This document shows positions 41,806 to 53,661 of a stretch of DNA of 64,000 nt, piece after piece. The DNA comes from Bradysia coprophila. Its lineage: Eukaryota; Arthropoda; Insecta; Diptera; Sciaridae. How positions within the stretch are numbered: position 1 is the first letter of the stretch; the number at the start of each line of letters is the position of its first letter. Both the position numbers and the translations under genes were made by a program. The notes under the pieces are model-generated. The model ran no database searches, had not been told where the DNA came from, and worked only from the letters and a program-made list of their open reading frames with translations. The stretch is from contig NW_023503325.1 in the NCBI RefSeq assembly GCF_014529535.1, positions 1,098,256 to 1,162,255 of the forward strand, read 5' to 3'.

Positions 41806-44203
41806 ATGTCAACCAATAATGGAGTCAGTGGAGTTCAAATGGAGGGATTTGCTTATGTAGCTGAACAGGATAGTGGCGCCTACAAGGCTAATTACAAAGC
41901 TCATAAGAAAGGAATTTCACATGATGAGATGGTAGTAGCGTACAGTGAATGGGCTAATAATTATGATGAAGATTTGTGCCCAGGAAGGTACTTTAAATAA
42001 ACAAATGTTTATTTTATTTTTTTCGCATGCGTAGTAGACTTATATAGGACTGCCGAGTCTATCATTTAAAAGCCCAATTTTTGGACTGGGTGGACTAGTT
42101 TTTTATCTACCAAGGTAGGTATGCAGGTATTTTTCGCACTAGACGTCGATTGTCTACCCAAGGCGAAGCCGACATACAACACTTTTCGAAATTTTGGGGC
42201 AAATCACCCTTCCAATGTTCTACATTTTGCACCAAAATTCATGTGTATACGGAAATTGATTTTAACGATCAAGAAGACTGCATGATAATACACATGGTAA
42301 TGTGATGTAAAGAGACAGGTTGAATGAAATGAAGTAGTCAATGCTTAGATGATTCAACAATACGTTCGGTACAATTGTGTGACTCTATAGCCAAATGGCT
42401 TTATTATATTCAAAAACGTTTTCGTGTCGGGGGTTCGAATTCTCAAGGCTGTATACTTTGAGGAGGTCACGCAGACCGCCATTTTATTAGATAAGCGGAA
42501 ACGCTCACCACTTCTGATGATTTTACATGTAAACAAAATTCACCACATCATCAAGACGACGAGAATCATCAGAGTTTGTGAATTTTTGTATGAAATCGGC
42601 CATTTTATCATCAACTGTGGTGTATAACCCGCGTATCTGTATCTGCGTGACCTCCCCAAAGTATACAGCCTTGCCAGAATTCGCCAGGTGGCAGACGATT
42701 CGGCTTTCTTCTTTATGAATGTTGTTCTTGTAGGACTCGTTTATTTTCATATTTTCCTAAGAGTAATTTCCTCAACATCTGCCGATTTGCAGATTTTTTT
42801 TAGGAAAATTATCTTTGTAAACTTTTTTGTTTGAAATTTCTTGCGTCACCAAAACCGATATCAAGTGTTTTGAAAGTTCACATCCGGAACTGTGTCACCT
42901 ATTACTGTAAAGGTTTTTGGGGGATATCAGGTGTTTTGGAAGATAAACTGTTGAAACTGCGTCACCTATTCCTGTTAAAGGTTTTTGGGGGATCCGTGAA
43001 TAAAGACTGGTCTCGGCTTCGCCTCGGGTATGATTTGTGTTGCAGAAATAACTATAAAGGCATTAGACATGTAGATTTTTACGGGTTGACACAGGCCAAG
43101 TCTGACAATACATATCGTGTGCCCAAAGAAGTATATTTATGGCAACGTGTTTTACTTTCGTATCTGAGCTGATAAAATCTAATTTTAGGGCTTCACACAC
43201 TTACGCAGTTTATCTCTCATAGATTAGATATATTGCAACATCATCAACTCTCTTTTCACAACGACTCACTTTACTGCACTGCAGATACAATGGACCACAG
43301 ATCGCAGCAGACGCCTTGGCAGACTATTATATTCCAGATGTAAGACAAAACGTGAGAATTATAGATGTAGCAGCCGGCACGGGACGAGTAGGACATGAAC
43401 TGTACAACAAAGGCTTCAGGTATGACTATTCTCAATTAGACAAGACACAGCGCGTCGGATCGGGTTTTCTTACAATGAACACTTACCTGTTGTGTTTAAT
43501 TACATACAGACTTTTGGATGCCTTGGAGCCTTCTGGTGGTATGCTGAATGTCCTGAATGGCCGTGGAATTTACCAAGATACTTTCGAAGTTCCGATTGGT
43601 TTTGATGAAATCGACTCCATTCCTAGTAGTAAGATGAAATTGTTGTTCGGTTAATTGCTTTGTTAAGACTACAATTCGCGGCTTTAAAAACATCATTAAT
43701 AGATACGTATGACTCTTTGGTAATTGCTGGAGGAATGGGTGAAGGGCATATTCCTGTGGGAGCTGTCAATGAAATGATTCGTATCGTTAAACCAGGTTGG
43801 TATCACAAAACTGTAGTTAGTATATGGCGGAATGGCGGACGCATTACTACTGAATTACATGATGGCGAAATGATATCGACAATGACCATTTTCTCTAGTT
43901 AGTGACGAAAAATAAAACTTTCGTTGGCATTTTTGAGAAAAGTGTTGCATGCAACTCGGTGATGAATGCTTTTTCAGGCGCACGATTTGCATCTGGTGCC
44001 TAAAAAAGCATTTATCACTCGGTGGTCAAATTAACTATTTATCAATAACATCAACAGGCGGAACGGTGTTCATTGTAATGCGAGAAGAATATTTGTCCTA
44101 CGTAGAAGAATATGTCGGAAAATTGGAACCATACATGGACAATTTAGAAGCGAATGGACATTGGAAAAAGGTACACAAAAACGAATTTGCGAAAACTGCA
44201 TAA
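41806..44203 (+). CDS. METTL27-like (WBSCR27) SAM methyltransferase
   Basis: Five exons, 41806-41987, 43285-43419, 43510-43628, 43703-43795 and 44058-44203, join in frame to 224 residues, matching the family length. The N-terminus ends in WANNYDEDLCPGRYNGPQ, typical of the family; motif I, the SAM-binding loop, reads IIDVAAGTGRVG; LDALEPSGGML is the acidic loop region; DSLVIAGGMGEGHIP is motif IV-like; VKPGGTVFIVMR is the post-catalytic strand. METTL27 proteins are predicted class I methyltransferases of unknown substrate. Intron 1 is long (1,297 bp) and holds an inverted-repeat element and a tandem duplication. The fourth exon starts after TTAATAG; an alternative acceptor upstream would meet a stop, which supports this choice. 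Confidence 0.9.
42437..42683. mobile_element. Inverted-repeat element in METTL27 intron 1
   Basis: CGAATTCTCAAGGCTGTATA... on the left matches the complement of the right end with a 2-base gap, and GGAGGTCACGCAGA is also shared by the arms. Non-coding. Confidence 0.7.
42857..42992. repeat. Two tandem units of about 66 bp
   Basis: GATATCARGTGTTTTGRAAG...GTCACCTATT...AAAGGTTTTTGGG occurs twice in a row in METTL27 intron 1. Confidence 0.7.
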
Positions 44204-45800
44204 ACTATAGAAGAAACTCATGTCATCCCCGATCGGCAGGTCGTAGTGAGAAGTTAGCGGCTTTTGTGCGCAGTGCTTCCGGAAAACTATAAAATTACCG
44301 GAACCACCGGTTTTCTGGAGCTTTAACTTTTAAGTTCTAGACCCTTTTCGTCACATAGAGTTGACAATATTGGTCTCATTCTTCCAACTTTTCAGTTTTA
44401 AGTTTTTGTTCAGGTAAATGATAAGTGACGTGACGATTTTCTCGGTCCTATTGAGGATCATTTTCTCAATTAATGAATTTCTCAAGGAGAACTAAAGGTT
44501 TCTTTTTGTGCCTTAGGATCATAATTCGACGCTTATCGTTTTTTCGTCACTGCACTAACGCTCGAAATAGTAATTTATGCAACTAGTTACGAAAAGTGGT
44601 CCCTTTACCATATATTCTGCTGTATGAACGAAATATTGTATGAACGATCAAGTATACTGTATTTATGTTCGCTTCAAAAATTGGTCCACTCCGATTATAT
44701 ACCTCAATAGCCGAATGTTTAGAGGTGTTGCTCGATAAGCATTGGGTTTTGGTGTCGGTGGCTCGAAATTTTGTTGAGGCAGAGTGGTTCAGATAGAGTG
44801 GTGAAAAGTAAGTCCATTTCACCACTAGTGACGAAAAACTAAAATATAGACAAACGGAGAAAAGACCCTTCGATCGCCACCCAAATCATGCATGAAAAAA
44901 ATCAGTTTTTGCAGCGCAATTGCAGAAAATACTATTACGTCATGAAATATTAAGATCGGAGATGATATTGAGTTTCGACTTAATATAAGCTGACGACATT
45001 TTCGCCAATTCATCAATAAAATCTGATAATTTCGGGACATAATCACCTGAAGATTTCTGATAATTTCGGGACATAATCACCTGAAGATTGTGGTGCTTCA
45101 GGTGATTATGTACCGAAATTATCATATACGCAAAATACGATAAACAAATTAACTTTGATGCAGTTACGCCGTGTCATAGTGCCTGAATATTCCTTCAACA
45201 AAAATGGAGTGGTCTACAGTTACCAAGTGTTGACTGAAAATTAGGTTGGATGGATACTAAAAGTATATCTCTAACGCGCATGAATTCTTATCATTGAAAA
45301 AATAAAATATTAAAGCTTTTAGAAACTTTTATAAATGTTTATCCATTTCTTCTCAGCTCAAAATTATTGTAACTTTCTGTATTCTGGTTGAAACTGACCA
45401 CAGAACGGTCTACAAATGTCTTGAAAGCATTTCACTTAGGAAGATTTTATTGTAAAGCAACTAAGCTGCAAACAAAAAATGATAAAATGATACTTTGACA
45501 GATCGAAAAGTGCTTTTATTGCCTGCCCCATGCGAAAATTGACTATTACACGGCTGTTACCCCCTGCGAAAATGATCCATCACCACTAGTGATATTTACG
45601 GTTTATTTCACGTTGACAGTTCTTTCAAATTTGCCTCGATTGCATTTTAAATTTTTTGTTGAACGCATCAACCAAAAAAGAATGCAAAAAGTGTCGCTTC
45701 AATAACATTTTTTGGTAAATATATTGATGACGAACAGTTATTCGAGACAAAAGTGTTACGCAAGCAATCTGATTCCAACAAACTTTTATAATTATTTGCA
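44204..45800. other. Intergenic stretch with a small direct/inverted repeat
   Basis: At 45022-45089 a 34-bp unit (CTGATAATTTCGGGACATAA...) occurs twice, and at 45097-45124 the same unit occurs once inverted. Elsewhere no gene is visible. Confidence 0.55.
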
Positions 45801-46640
45801 ACACACAGCATTAGAGCAATGCGCCGTTCAGCCACGCCGAGGCCGCCGCCGAAAAAGCACATCGACCGGAACTGCCGCCGATACCCCTCTCAGCCGCCTC
45901 AACTGTGTTAAAAATCGGCGTCGGAAGATGGCTTGTGAAAGTTTTGGTTTTAATACAGTTTAAGAGAATTTTGCAGCAATTTTTTTCGTTGGCTTACAAA
46001 ATTGTGTACGCACCTGTCGACTGGTAGAGGGCGTACAATAAAGTCATGAATGTACTACATGTGAAATGGTAAAACGTGCGCGTGTTGTAGTTGTAGTACG
46101 AGTGAGATCAGCTTAAACAGCTAAAGCCTTTGTTGAATGTTTGATTCCTTTTTTGAATGGAAGCTGTTTCGCCTAATCCATACGAAACAAATATCTCTGT
46201 AACTAAATTCTGACTTGCGTACTTCTATGAGATTTGATTCGATTGTAGCAATACAGGAGAACAAAAGTGAACATCGTCAGGTATTTTGATTTGGGACTCA
46301 TTGTGGATTCCAAATGATTCCACACAAAATGTTTTTAACAAAAGAGGACCTAGATTAATTTCATTTCAGCTGGCGATCGCGTGCCTACCAAAAATTCCGA
46401 ATATGAAATTATTGGTTGAACAAATTTTGTGGAATCATTTGAAATCCAAAACTAGTCCCAAATCAGTAAACCTAACGGTGTTCACTATTCTTCTACTGTA
46501 TTTTAATTATGTTATTCAGCTGGCTGAGCCGGCTAGCCGCCATAAATATCATACTAGCCGGCCGCCGAAGGGTGTCGGCTACGTTTTAGCCGCCAACTGT
46601 CCATCGGCTGAACGGCGCAGTGCTCTACACAGCATTGAAA
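45801..46640. repeat. GC-rich inverted segments around a non-coding core
   Basis: GCGCCGTTCAGCC near 45821 and GGCTGAACGGCGC near 46607 are inverted copies, each beside an AGCATT/GAGCA-like flank; both lie in unusually GC-rich pockets (GGCCGCCGCCG, GCCGGCTAGCCGCC). This looks like the ends of a fold-back element of about 0.8 kb; the core holds no recognised gene. The open frame 46286-46795 is Pro/Arg-rich and unassigned. Confidence 0.45.
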
Positions 46641-46707
46641 ATGTCGGCCATATTTATTGTAACAATAATTTTGATGTTTTGAAGGAACTTATTTCAAGGT
46701 ATTTTTC

Positions 46708-46886
46708 ACTTACACTAACCGTGGATTTACATAGCAACGTAAAAGTGACAGATGCAATGTTTTTTAAATACTGCAACCCGAAATTTCATTCATAAAATTA
46801 AAATTATGAATGAAATTTCGAGTTGCCGTATGAGAAAATTTTTGCATCTGTCACTTTTACGTTGCTATGTAAATCCACAGTAAGTG
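46708..46886. mobile_element. 179-bp near-perfect palindrome
   Basis: Arms of about 85 bp (CACTTACACTAACCGTGGAT... and complement) around a tiny AT loop. A hairpin MITE. Confidence 0.8.
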
Positions 46887-48901
46887 CTTTTGCTTATACT
46901 ACAAAAAAAATCAAATAGAACAATGCGTCCTCGCACTGCTAACACTTACTTTCTAATTCAGTGCTGTGGGCTTCGTCTATACAAACTGCGAAAAACAATT
47001 CAATGCCAACATGTCACCAACGCAATAGTAACTACTGTTGCAACATTACTAATGTGACACGAGTGCTGTTTTCGGAATCAATTTTTTAGTAGAGATGTAG
47101 CGTGTGATCCGATTTTCGTAAATCGCAAAAACAGATTTATTTTGTTGGTTTTTGTTTACTCAGATACTGAATTTGTATAGAATTTTTGCAGAACAAAATT
47201 GTATCCTTGTGTAATGAATTACTTTCACAGCATCCAACGTAATCTACTATTCTAGTATGGCTTACACAGTAGCTGTTCACAGGAGGAGGAGGACATCATA
47301 TTCGCGAAACGTACAATTATACCAAATAGCGATAGAAAAGTTTATGAAAATCCGTTTCCAGGCTTCCGCACCCCGATTATTTTTGTACTCTCATATCGAT
47401 CTCAACCTGTAACACCCAAATCCGAGATTGTTGCCTAAACTGTAATTCGGCGCAGGAGATTCCAAGTAATATATCAGTACTTAAGCATGATACGAAAGTT
47501 TATGTACTCATTTTGTAGAGGATTTGTTTGATAGGATTCGTTTTTACGCTGTCAAAATACAGGCTTTAACATTTTAAATGTCTCACTGTAATTTTTTTTT
47601 CAAAGAATGCCATTGTGAATTCGCAATGACACAATGAAATTCTCAGAAAAATTTGACAGTGAGACATTTGAAATGTCATAGACTGTACCATCTTATTCGT
47701 TTGTTTGTAGAACACTGTTGAATGATTTCTAATTTTACATGTAAATTGCAAAGACTGCGCTGCGTTGCATTTTTAATAAATGTAGTAAGATTGCTAGATT
47801 CCTATTGACATAATGAATTTTTCGTTACCCGTTTATCGTTAAAAGGATAAAATCGGTAGGATCAAGACCCATTACCCTGAGTAGTAATGTGAATTCACTG
47901 TTAACTGAAATGCTCACGATTCCTTAAACAGATGAGATCATTGAACAGACAATGCTGGTTTCAAAGGATTGACTTTTATTATTCAGTAAGCATTGGTGTG
48001 TTCCAAATTGGCAGATCATACTAGAGAGGCTAAATATCCGTTAAAAAAATCTGTTATGGTACTTGGTTAATTGCAATGATTTCATCCACAGAGATGAACA
48101 TATAGATTTATCAGTTTGAGACGATCATTTAAGATCTCGAAACACAGATCTGTTGATCCTTTGTTTCCAAGAGATGAACATAACCTAAACGTCAACAAAT
48201 TTCTTTTCGTCTAAATTTTCGTCAACCCGAAAGTTGAGGTTAAGTTGCTTTATGTGGATGGAATTTGACATTTCCAAATGACCTTGAAACATACGTTTTG
48301 CTCATGCTTTTAATATGTCACATTAAACGTATTAGTGCCCAGCGTAGCTGTATGCGTTATGTAATTGCGTCCAGATTAATTATTTAAATCTACTACAATG
48401 AAATATGACCAGAGTTAATTCAAATTTCTTTGTTATTTTATCGACACTTCTAATCCAAATCAAATCCACTCGGAGCTGCGGGAATCCATAGTTCTTCACT
48501 GTAGAACTTTAAATATTATTACAACTCAAAAAAAATATTCGTCAAAAAATCAAAAAAGAAGATTGCATAAACAATGATACTTTGTTATAACACTAACACA
48601 AGTGTCTCGAAATTCTATTGTGTCCCATAGATCAACTGTACTAACTTGACCTGCGTACCACAGCTAAAACTGTGCAAAATGTTCGAAGTAAAACACTCTA
48701 TTTCCTCCGATTTATACAGACATACCGTACCTGGTTTATACTTTCATTGCTACGTGTTACATAGAATTTGATTTCTATTCATTCAATCCGTCCAAAACTG
48801 TGATTTCCCGCATTTCCTTGTACCATGCCTTAGGAACATAATACTTTTTTGTTATTTCCCCGGAGCAATTAAAGTCAACACTGATTACAGTTAGTGTCGC
48901 T
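46887..48901. other. Intergenic stretch upstream of the ionotropic receptor
   Basis: Contains an inverted repeat at 47570-47677 (ACATTTYAAATGTCTCACTG and complement) and MITE-like segments at about 48000-48300. No gene is supported. The receptor promoter should be in the last few hundred bases, but no core element is convincing. Confidence 0.4.
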
Positions 48902-50797
48902 ATGGCTGTGCTAAGCATGACACCTAAATATAAAATTGTTACGCTTTTGTATGGAAAACTATTTCTGTTCACAACTGTATCAACTTTGAATCATAATAAC
49001 TTTGAATTGCAAGTAAACCCGAACCAGGACAAAATGACCAATTACTTGTCAACAGTCATATGCTCAACTGACATGAAGTTTGCGAACATATACTTTGACA
49101 AGCGGTTCGAAGGTCGAATCCTTGACGGCATTATTGGCGAAAGTTCGGGCTGTGGCTATCCGTCGATGAAAATTATTGCGTTAGTTTCGGTATCCAGAAA
49201 TTGCTGCCACAATAGAAAATTTCCATTATTCTATTTCAGATATAAAAGGGGTGACAAAAGTATTTCACCAAGCACAAGTGGCGGAGCCCGTTTGTTAATA
49301 TTACTGGTGAGAGAATTGGAATTCAGAGGGTCGGAGTTTCAAATGTTGTTTCGCATTAGACAGAAACATATTTTCAATTTATTCTACTTGATCGTCTCTG
49401 AACTGAAACTATCGGTCGATCACGAGGATCTGCTCAAACTAATGTACATGAACTACAACATACTGAACGCCGTCTTAGTGGCTATGGAAAACGATAATCT
49501 GGAGCCAAGCGTTATCACATATAATCCGTTCAAGAATGAAACTATCCGAATACCGAACGACGTCTACAAAAAGGACGACCTGTTCGTTGAAAAAACTTCA
49601 AACATTTTCGGCAATCCCATCAACATGGTCATGTACAAGGACCTGGTTTCAACATTGACCCGTTTTCAAGGATCCAAAATGATAAATTTCAACTACGATG
49701 CTTTCCTTCCTGATCTAATATCATCGGCAATGAATGCTACACTGGTTCTAAAGAATCCGTTCACGAAAGATTCAAAAATCGAGGACATGACGGTGGCGGA
49801 TCTAACTTTGAATGGTAGGAGTTACTCTATAGATGCAGTTATAGAGGCCGGAATAGAAGAAACCATAACGGTAAGGCGAGACGATATCTGCATATTTTTG
49901 CCGTTCAACCGAATTCGAAACACGTTCGACATTATGTACAGAACAGTGGATCCGTTTGTGTGGATGTTGATGGTTGTGGTAGTATTTCTGACGTGGTTGA
50001 GCTTGTTCTTAATTAGATGGTCTCAACGGTGGAACACATGCAAGCATATCTTTCTACTTGATCTGTTTGGATTCCACATAAACCAAGCGTTACCACATAT
50101 GCCGAAGAAGGGGGCATCTAGATTGATCATTGCTTCGTGTTTGGCTTATTGTCTTGTCATTAAATCAATATTTGAAGGTCTAATGTACACCAGTATGGTT
50201 AAAACGAAGGACGCCCGAATATCAACAATTGATGAGCTATTGAAAATGAATGAACACGACATAGTAGTTAGCGACATCTTCTACAATTATTCGGAATACT
50301 TTTTGAACATGTCGCCAATTAAAGGTCGTTTCAAAGTCATAAACTTTATGGAGTACGTCCAACGAGTTGATTCGAATGAAATTCATTACGCGTACGTAGC
50401 GCGAATGAGGGGAGCAAAGTTTTTCGAAAATATTAACATAGTCGAGGGACTGCCAGTTTTTTACACAATTGAAGAGTGTATAGTACCTCACATGACGTTG
50501 TACTTTGCTCGACGAGGCTCGCCTTTTTTGCATCGCATAAATCAATTACTTCGAATATCGGAAGAGAGTGGCATATTTCATTACTGGGAGAGGCAGCTAA
50601 ACAACAATTACGACAAAGTTAAGCGATTCAAACCGCTCTTTCGTCATCATTCAGCAAAAACTTTGGAAAATTTAGGTTTTGCTTTTCAGATGTGGAGCTA
50701 CGGACTTTTAATAGCCAGCGCAGTTTTTATCGTTGAAAGGAGCTCGTTAAAGATCAACGAGCACATCAAAAAGTTAAAAATTAAATTTCAATTTTGA
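48902..50797 (+). CDS. Divergent ionotropic receptor (chemosensory IR)
   Basis: A single uninterrupted exon of 631 codons. A signal-like hydrophobic N-terminus is followed by a poorly conserved ligand-binding lobe S1. Transmembrane segment M1 is near residues 354-376 (DPFVWMLMVVVVFLTWLSLF), the pore/M2-M3 region near 395-435 (SRLIIASCLAYCLVIKSIFEG) and M3/M4 near 600-620 (LGFAFQMWSYGLLIASAVF), with S2 between (ISTIDELLK). This is the topology of iontropic glutamate receptor relatives used in insect smell and taste. The absence of introns and weak S1 conservation point to a divergent, antennal- or gustatory-type lineage expansion rather than the co-receptors Ir8a/25a/76b. The second ATG at codon 6 is an alternative start. 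Confidence 0.85.
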   Translation: MAVLSMTPKYKIVTLLYGKLFLFTTVSTLNHNNFELQVNPNQDKMTNYLSTVICSTDMKFANIYFDKRFEGRILDGIIGESSGCGYPSMKIIALVSVSRNCCHNRKFPLFYFRYKRGDKSISPSTSGGARLLILLVRELEFRGSEFQMLFRIRQKHIFNLFYLIVSELKLSVDHEDLLKLMYMNYNILNAVLVAMENDNLEPSVITYNPFKNETIRIPNDVYKKDDLFVEKTSNIFGNPINMVMYKDLVSTLTRFQGSKMINFNYDAFLPDLISSAMNATLVLKNPFTKDSKIEDMTVADLTLNGRSYSIDAVIEAGIEETITVRRDDICIFLPFNRIRNTFDIMYRTVDPFVWMLMVVVVFLTWLSLFLIRWSQRWNTCKHIFLLDLFGFHINQALPHMPKKGASRLIIASCLAYCLVIKSIFEGLMYTSMVKTKDARISTIDELLKMNEHDIVVSDIFYNYSEYFLNMSPIKGRFKVINFMEYVQRVDSNEIHYAYVARMRGAKFFENINIVEGLPVFYTIEECIVPHMTLYFARRGSPFLHRINQLLRISEESGIFHYWERQLNNNYDKVKRFKPLFRHHSAKTLENLGFAFQMWSYGLLIASAVFIVERSSLKINEHIKKLKIKFQF

Positions 50798-51904
50798 TTA
50801 AGATCGATTGGTTTGTCGTTGTAAAGTTGTCTAAAACTGATAAAGGCTAAATTGTCTCGTAAAGAACAATTTTGCCAGGTTATTTTGCTGTTTTTTTCTT
50901 CTATAAATAACTTATTAGACAATAGAGTGCATTAACTTTTAATGAAAGTTGCTCACATTAACATTCTGAGCACAAAATTGCTCTACAGACCATCTTCAAG
51001 GACGTTTGAAATGCCATCCACGTTACAAAAATTTGAACTGTGAGTGAAACATTTAACGAAACTAAAGTGAGGTTACGTCTGAAAGCACCATATCTACACT
51101 ATACCTCGAAAATGCAATATTGATTTTATATTAATTTTAACAGCAGCAAGAAACCTATACCAAACAACAAACTGTGTGTGTCAATAGGTCTCTTCCATCG
51201 TACGGTAAAAACAAATTTTGACAGGCCGAAAACAACCGACCGTCATCTACAGAAGCAAACATAACAGCAACTTAAACAAATTTGTTCGTTAAAACTTCAA
51301 AGTGAGGTTGTGCTGGCTTCTCTGGGGATGACGATTGACATTTTGAATGGCCTTGGAAGAAACCTATAGATTGCGGAAATCGCTCTCGTCACTGCCGCAA
51401 AAATCAGTGATGGCACTGCCTTCGAGTCGGTCTTTTGAGATACGAAATCTTAAAATTAAAATCATTTGTTAGGAAATTTAAATTTTTGAGATACATCGTT
51501 TTGAAATTGGTCACTTTTCATACTAAACACACCAAATTGACTTTTTCCAAACAATCATAACCTTTCAACTTACTCTGTATGCTGTATGTTTCTGTCTATC
51601 TATCTATCGATGGTCGATCTCGGAAAAACCGCATGAAACTTTGCAGGAACCTTAGTCAGGCCATTAGAACTTAAGGCCAGTTCATGGTCGCATATATCGC
51701 AAAAATGTATGCGAGTATGAACTGGCCTTAAGGCGTGCGAATGTGATGCTATTCGCACACGAGTGCGAATAGTAAATTGTGAGACTATTCACACACGATT
51801 TCAAATTGAAAACGAAATCTATTTACGTTTTGATGTTATATAAATATTCACAAGTATCGGAAACAGCTCAATTTAATCATATGTATCATTTAAAGTGAGA
51901 TATT
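50798..51904. other. Intergenic stretch with a MITE and a hairpin
   Basis: 51184-51368 is an ATAGGTYTGTTCCAA-type MITE (ends ATAGGTCTCTTCCATCG and GGAAGAAACCTAT). 51670-51732 is a 63-bp near-perfect hairpin (CTTAAGGCCAGTTCATGG and complement). No gene is seen. Confidence 0.6.
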
Positions 51905-52310
51905 TTATGATTCCTTTTACAAAATGATCCCGTTTACAACATGGAACATAAGGAGCTTATGCTTCCTTATACAAAAGAGAACATAAGAAGCTTATACTTC
52001 CTTTTACAAAATGGACCATAAATAGGCTATGCTTCCCTTTACAAAGTAAATTATAAGTAGTTTATGCTTCCTTTTACAAAATGTATCATAAGGAACTTAT
52101 GTCACCTTTTACTTAATAACATATAAGTAGCTTATGCTTCCTTTTACAACATAAGGAACTAATGCACCAATTTGCAACATGTAACGTAAGTAAATTATGC
52201 TACCTTTTACAAAATGGAACATAAAGAGCTTATGCTTGATTTCACAACGTGGAATATTATGAACTTATGCTTCCTTTTACAGCATGTAACATGAGGAACT
52301 TATCGTGCCA
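51905..52310. repeat. Tandem array of about eleven 35-bp units
   Basis: Units of the type GCTTATGCTTCCTTTTACAA followed by AATGGAACATAAGGA repeat with a 35-bp period and 10-30 percent divergence. No coding potential. Confidence 0.85.
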
Positions 52311-52542
52311 ACAACAATATAAAACATATGGATATGTAGTAGGGGAAGTTGTGTGGATTCAATACTCTCTCTAGCAAGCAAACTACTTTTATTAAGGTGG
52401 TGAAAGAATCAAGTAGCCTTTGGAATTTACATAAATTACAGCGTAGTCAGTCAAAATGTAGAATAGTGTTAGTAGAATACAAAGAAAAAAAGGTATATAT
52501 TTAACACAGAGAGTTGAGAATTTTTTTGCTAGAGACAGTATT

Positions 52543-53661
52543 GCATAACAACAGATTGCTACAAAGCATCTTTCAGGTCTTTTTAACGTTGCGATTTGGC
52601 AACGAACTATACAGACAACAATGAAGACCAACTAAAACGAGAAGCTAAACTACTTTGACTATAAAGCTGGAATGCCTCAACCTTCAAAATTTATTCTTAA
52701 AAAGCGCTTTTATTAATCTTTCATTTGTCAAAACCGCGAGCTTAACCATTTTAACTACAAAGCTGGAATTCCTCAAACATTAAACTCCTAATTCCAAAGG
52801 ATCAATGCAATTCTTATACTAAACGGTCAGATACTCGAAAAAAGGGTTTATTGTGTTTCATTTTTATTGAACTGGATGTGTATTGTTTAATCGTTGAACG
52901 AAGGCTGACTTAAGTGTTAATTACCAACGGAGAAAAATGGAGGTAAGCCGAACTGTGTGTCGATTAAAATGTTGGGTTCATTCGTTTACAGAATGAACGT
53001 TTAACTGTGTGAAACGAGACCCGTGTCACTGTATGAAGTTTTGTGTTTTGGTGGTTAGAGCGAACGGGTTTGCTAACTTGTGTTGCGTTAATGCTGCGCT
53101 TCTGGGATTTCAAAGCATTTCTAATACTTCCGTGTTTTCCATTAAAAAATGGCAAATTTTCGTAAACACCTCATTACTCGTTCAACAGAGAAGTTTACTG
53201 CTGTCTTGTGAACGAATACGATGGAAGCAACTGAAGATGGGCAGTTCTGTACTGTCCTGTGACCGCCATCGTATTCGAAGGTCGAAACAGCTCTCTCTTC
53301 TTTAAATCATTCACTTTACGTGAACCTTGGGTAAGGGAAGAGCACTAAAGCTCTGTTTGTTCTACGTTTTGTTTTCTTTTTCTTTTTAGACAAGAAAGTT
53401 CGTAGGCATTTCAGCTGTAACTGACCGTTTAGTATAAGAATTGCATTGATCCTTTGTAATTAGGAGTTTAAAGTTTGAGGAATTCCAGCTTTGTAGTTAA
53501 AATGGTTAAGCTCGCGGTTTTGACAAATGAAAGACTAATAAAAGCGCTCTTTAAGAATAAATTTTGACGGTGAGGCATTCCAGCTTCATTGTTGTCTGTA
53601 TAGTTCGTTGTCGCAACGTTAAAAAGACCTGAAAGATGCTTTGTAGCAATCTGTTGTTATG
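52543..53661. mobile_element. 1.1-kb fold-back element (FB2)
   Basis: Arms 52543-52830 and 53421-53661 are inverted copies starting CATAACAACAGATTGC; the left arm has an extra segment of about 45 bp. It shares GTAGGCATTTCAGCT and the hairpin module with FB1, so both belong to one superfamily. Within the core an ATG (52937) is followed at once by a strong donor (GAG then GTAAGC), and a polypyrimidine tract ending TTTTTAG (53389) lies after the module. Confidence 0.75.
53200..53291 (+). other. Hairpin module, copy 3 (FB2 core)
   Basis: 92 bases. Outer stem GCTGT/ACAGC; inner 11-bp stem GAATACGATGG (53214-53224) with CCATCGTATTC (53266-53276); CTGAAGA in the loop; a further hairpin GGGCAGT/ACTGTCC within the loop. 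Upstream GTAAAC/GTTTAC pairs around a CTCGTTCAAC loop, and downstream AGAGC/GCTCT pairs, as in copy 1. Confidence 0.55.

Noticed and set aside
42430-42445. GGGTTCGAATTCTC resembling a tRNA T-arm
   Set aside because: No acceptor, D or anticodon stems can be drawn; the sequence is the end of an inverted-repeat element.
46286-46795. 169-codon open frame near 46.3-46.8 kb
   Set aside because: Its last third lies in a hairpin MITE and the middle in GC-rich repeat sequence; no domain is recognisable.
49190-49239. Possible 50-bp intron in the ionotropic receptor
   Set aside because: GT and AG with a pyrimidine tract are present, but the length is not a multiple of three and removal would break the downstream frame that carries the transmembrane segments.
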